NCBI RefSeq assembly: GCF_016906535.1
Contig: NC_057380.1
Span: 1,736,001 to 1,800,000, forward strand
Source: Rhizoctonia solani
Taxonomy: Eukaryota; Basidiomycota; Agaricomycetes; Cantharellales; Ceratobasidiaceae
DNA: 64,000 nt
Reading direction: 5' to 3'
Shown here: in pieces, positions 60,101 to 64,000 of the stretch
Position numbering within the stretch: position 1 is the stretch's first letter
Layout: each line of letters begins with the position of its first letter
The notes under the pieces: model-generated
The model's input: the letters and a program-made list of their open reading frames with translations, nothing else
What the model was told of the DNA's origin: nothing
The model's database searches: none
Program-made: the position numbers and the translations under genes

Positions 60101-61793
60101 TCACGGACTAGTAGGCATCACATTGATGCTCCCTCTGCCACCCAGACTCATCCCGATCCCGATGGCGGTGTTCAACAATCCCTGGGCCTGGGATTTAAGC
60201 TTCAGAGGTTTGGTAGGCTGAGCCAATGCATTTGGTTTATCGCAGCTCAAAGCAGGGGTCTCGGTAGACGAGCCAGCTGCGGACGAGGAGAGATCGTTGG
60301 AAGCGGCAGAAACGATAGGACCGGCCCCTGCGCTCGCAGCTTTTCGCATTCCGACTGCACCTGGACCTGAACTAGGGCTAGGCGAGCGGAACATTCCTGT
60401 CGTTGCTTCCTCGTTTTCGTACGCTGTTTGCATTGGGGCCGAGCATGTGGGGTCCTCGGTGGTGGTGGTACTGGCCTCGCTCCCCGCACTCCGCTCCTCA
60501 TAAACAGTCCCCCGCTGCCTGGTGTGCTCGGTCGTCGGCTGGACACAACACCACCAACATTGGACTCTTTGCGTGCGCGGGATGAGAATAAACCGAGGTT
60601 CAAGCGGGGGTTTCCCAGGGGTCGGGGGCTGAGCATTTTTAGTCGGAGACTGGCACCACTCAAGTGTTGTTGCTGGGTCTGCATATGGTGCTGGGGGATC
60701 ATCTCAAAGTCGACTCCAGAGGGCGTGGGGACAGCCAACGAATCAGCCGACTCGCCAAACTTGAGCAAGTCCCGAGACAGTTGGCGTTTTTTCCTGTTCA
60801 GCCGGGCGAGCGGCGACGGCCTGGACGGTGTGATCGGGGATGGCTGTGTCGAGGCCGAGTTCGAGGTAGGGGAGGGCTGGACGGACGAAGCGGGGGATGC
60901 GGACGAGGTGGGGTAATGTAGCCGTCGACTGCGATGCCTCTGTCGTCGTCGCTGTCGGCTGTAGCTGGGAATCAGACGCGGACCCATGGCCAGATAGGTC
61001 CTGATTTGAAACCGTCCGAGGCGGAGCCAGGACATTCACAGTCCGATCCCCCAAACAACTATTCTCCTCGACCGGGTCTCGAACCGGAGCCCCAGCCGAC
61101 CCCAACGGCGCCTCGTCAACGCTCAAGAGCGACGCAGTGTTCATGTTCGCAGCTGGTTGGGGCACAGGTAACGGCCGCACGGTGCTAGCGGACGTAGTAG
61201 TGGCGGCGAGGGACACCTGGGAGTGGGACGGTGGGAGCGCAGGAAGCGGTCGGATCGCAGGGTTCGTGGCGAGAGAAGATACGGATGCACTGCGGGAATC
61301 TAAACCAGGCGGCGATAGCGTAGTGGTCGAAGAGGAGGCACCAGGCACGGCCGGCAATGCACGCACAGACATGCTGAATCGTCCGTAGATCGGTGTTCCC
61401 CTCGGCGTCGGCGTCGTCGGTCGACTGGAATGAGGTGTCGTATGTTCGCTCGAACAGGCCAAAGGCGTGGTCGAACACGAATAAGAATAAGAATACGAAC
61501 TCGGAGGCGGCGTTGACGTGGGTCTACCACGAAACCAACGAACCAACAAGAACTATATTAACCAATACTCCAATCTCAAATCCACCATACACCCAAACTT
61601 ACCTCTCTCTCGACAAATCAAGCACACGCCCAGGAGCTACCAACCACGACAGACGCTGGGTCAGCATTCCACAGTGGGCATCGGCGTAAAGTGTAATCCC
61701 TCTACCTACTGCTTCAACTACTTCCGCGCGTGCCAAGTTCTCAATTGACGTTGCTCGTTTCGGTTGCAAATCCCCCCTCCCCTTTGCGCTCAT
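60101..61793 (-). CDS. Ser/Pro-rich hypothetical protein, two apparent frameshifts
   Basis: Start MSAKGRGDLQPKRATSIENL at 61793, then ARAEVVEAVGRGITLYADAH, CGMLTQRLSWLVAPGRVLDL and SRE. A donor GTAAGT leads into a long Ser/Thr/Pro-rich exon (SYSYSYSCSTTPLACSSEHT, SVRALPAVPGASSSTTTLSP, RPLPALPPSHSQVSLAATTT). It continues with NRKKRQLSRDLLKFGESADS and EMIPQHHMQTQQQHL, ending QGLLNTAIGIGMSLGGRGSI then NVMPTSP and a stop at 60101. Frame slips occur near 60912 (extra base in a C4 run) and 60499. No domain recognised; it may be a disordered signalling or cytoskeletal adaptor. It is tandem upstream of the RhoGAP gene, with about 680 bp between them. Confidence 0.55.
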
Positions 61794-61995
61794 ATCCACG
61801 CCCACGTGACACGCGTCCACACCCCCGTCCTTCGTTCCCGCGACACGGCAGCCGACGCCCTCGTTTCATTATGTTGCTGCCTTCTTGTTCCTATCATGAC
61901 TCTGTCTTTATGTTTCATCATGTCCTCCTTCCTCTTCTCACTTCATTACACTCTTCTATTCTCATGATACTGTATCTACAGACCGCTCCAAACCC
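61794..61995. other. short spacer between FGGY kinase stop and Ser/Pro-rich gene start
   Basis: About 200 bp, pyrimidine-rich on the plus strand. It must hold the kinase 3' end and the promoter of the next minus-strand gene. No motif identified. Confidence 0.3.
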
Positions 61996-64000
61996 TTACT
62001 GACCCGCAGCCGCCATTTCCCGTCTCCACCTCCTCTGAATATCAATCGCCTCCAAAAAGATGCTATACTTGGCGTCGAGCAGTTTGGATTCCTTGGGCGA
62101 GGCCTTGGGATGAACTTCCGTGCCGGGCGGTGTCATTTCCTACACATACATACATGTGCTGTCAGTTATCCGTTGCAATGTATCTTGATAGCGGGTGAGA
62201 AAAAAAAAAAAAGAGTGATGCACAGGTCAGGGCGCTGAGAAAGTGATGCGATATCGAGGGTACGATGCAACCATCAGATCCGGTCAACGCCGGAGACTGC
62301 ATACAAAGGCGACCCGCACTAGAATATCCGCAACCACCTTGCCTGAAAGAGTATCCTCCGGCTATATGCTTGCGCTTGGTCGCTCACTACCGAGGCCATT
62401 GTCCGCTCGGGCACAGCCGTCCGATTGTGAGATCCAGCGACGACTGACCGCTCGCCACCCAGGCGCCACACAACCATTGAAAGAAAAAAAGAAAAAGAAA
62501 ATAGAAAACGCACCATAATTTTCCATAGATCCTCCTTGGTCTTTTCACTCGCCTCTTCCGCCACTTTTTGGCCCGCATAAGATTGCCTATCCGATCCTGC
62601 AAAAACAATATAATTAGTCACAACCGCCGAGAAAACCCATCATTCAAATGAAGAACACAGGCGCGTTGCGAAGGAAGAGTAAGATAGAGAAAAAAAATAT
62701 TGGGGATGATCTACACGCGATATGACATAACGCATATACCTATCCACGCGATGCAGTGATGATGTGCGCATACAGCGGGCCGGATTCGGACTGGCCGATT
62801 TGATTAGTCACCGGGCGAGCAGCCGCGTCCCGCGCTACCGCGCGCATTCCTCGACCTCCGATACGCATACGGTATACCCACAGGCATCAATCCCAGGCAG
62901 CATGTCACACTTCTCTAATGAACACCTTCCAACCCAGGGTATATCCCCCTCTCCCATGCTCGGCCTCCGATGCATTCCAACATTCAAGAAACAATGGAAC
63001 ATTCCAATGTTCAACCAAATGATAAATGGAATTCCAAGTGTGGAAATATAATGGCTATCCGGAATTAGAATATGTGCTTACCCATCGCTACCACTTCAGC
63101 GCGAACCTTCCGAGCATTGCTGCGCCGAGCACAACCGCCGCCGAGTGGGATTGAGGCAGTATAACCGGAACGCCGATCGTATCCGCAAACCTGCAAAATA
63201 AACGTAAGCATTCTTTCTGCGCAAGCTATAATTCCACAAGAGGAGATCATCTAGTATAACAAATATGATGATTCATGGTGCATAGTGCCAATCATATGCA
63301 AGAACCTTCTTGGAAATCATCTCATCCAATAAAATATCGAAAACCTTTACACTCACAATTGCATCAACTTGGTATTCGCAGCCTGTCCACCAGACATGAA
63401 GATCGACCGAACAGTATGTCCACGCGCATTCATAGTCTCGACGATATGCCTCGTTTGAAGGGCGATAGCCTGTACCCAGTATGAGTTACGCGATGGAACA
63501 ATGAACGTGGGAAATGACGTACTTCGAGAGTGACATTGAATTTGAGTGCAAGGTCGCCCAGTCCAGAGTCGAGCTTGAGACCGACGATCGAGCCGCGCAT
63601 CTGTGGGTCGGCAAGAGGAGATCGGTTGCCTTTTTGGCGGTTTTAGTTGGTTTGGAAGGCTGGATGGAAATGGGAACAGACCGTGTAAATCAGGATAGAA
63701 ATGGACGTCCTTGGTTAGTTCGACTAGGCTATCTGCTCCGGCTTCCAGTCTCAATGCTTCGAGTTTCTCAGCCAATACAACATGCACACTCTTTTGCTGT
63801 TCTTTGGCGAGCGCTTGAAGGCGCGGGTAGGCAGCATGGGTGGTCAAAACAAAGTCGATGAGCTAATGTGAAATAGTTAATAAAAAAACAGATTGGGTGC
63901 AGTGCTAATCACCTGGCCAGTACTCGACTGTCCACCCTCATTCATCCACCACCCAGGGAACACAGCATTCTGACCAAAATCATTAACGCCCGCATACATC
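61996..64000 (-). CDS. FGGY carbohydrate kinase, ribulokinase-like (5' partial)
   Basis: FGGY kinases phosphorylate sugars; the fungal group like yeast YDR109C is D-ribulokinase-like. The N-terminal half lies beyond the window. Visible from the right edge: [44 protein letters not shown] and [20 protein letters not shown]. These are followed by [46 protein letters not shown] (phosphate-binding region) and [30 protein letters not shown]. Past a one-base slip near 63100 come the frame of AEVVAMG, DLWKIM and [47 protein letters not shown] and stop. Motifs and order match the family well. Confidence 0.88.

Overview
The window reads as nuclear DNA of a filamentous basidiomycete. Genes are broken by many short introns (mostly 50-60 nt, GT/AG) and lie on both strands without operons. 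The content is fungal: F-box proteins, a Pcl-type cyclin, a LaeA-like methyltransferase, a secreted GH28 pectinase and a secreted bicupin oxalate decarboxylase. An Agaricomycete of the Rhizoctonia/Ceratobasidium kind is my best guess; that is inference from gene style, not proof.

Layout. 1-3235 (+): 3' part of a large multi-pass membrane protein. 3546-6629 (-): NAA50-like acetyltransferase and an unknown protein. 6994-7530 (+): mitochondrial BolA protein. 9895-11083 (+): SAM methyltransferase. 12608-15881 (-): Pcl-like cyclin and a Cys-containing unknown protein. 19847-21613 (+): F-box protein. 23640-24741 (+): seven-TM protein with a paralogue at 44401-45512. 24846-30540: direct tandem duplication of an HMG-box gene together with the 3' tail of the neighbouring GH63 gene. 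30520-34492 (-): GH63 glycosidase. 35292-36653 (+): F-box/LRR protein. 37478-38671 (+): MND1. 39186-41285 (-): oxalate decarboxylase. 45.8-51.4 kb: an accessory stretch with a foldback element, a HeLo-like/TPR relic and members of an unknown membrane-protein family. 51624-53250 (-): GH28 polygalacturonase. 53999-55515: two small proteins, one secreted. 56228-61793 (-): RhoGAP and a Ser/Pro-rich protein. 61996-64000 (-): FGGY (ribulokinase-like) kinase, cut by the window end.

The genes do not form one pathway. Core genes (NAA50, BolA, MND1, RhoGAP, FGGY kinase) alternate with secreted or accessory genes likely to matter outside the cell (GH28, oxalate decarboxylase, a 104-residue secreted protein).

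Two structural themes stand out. First, the HMG-box/GH63-tail duplication carries a terminal-inverted-repeat element in each unit. Second, at least fifteen coding exons switch frame by a single-base slip, many at homopolymers. This is most easily explained by uncorrected long-read indels, so several genes look broken here but probably are not. I did not find a clearly new biological system.
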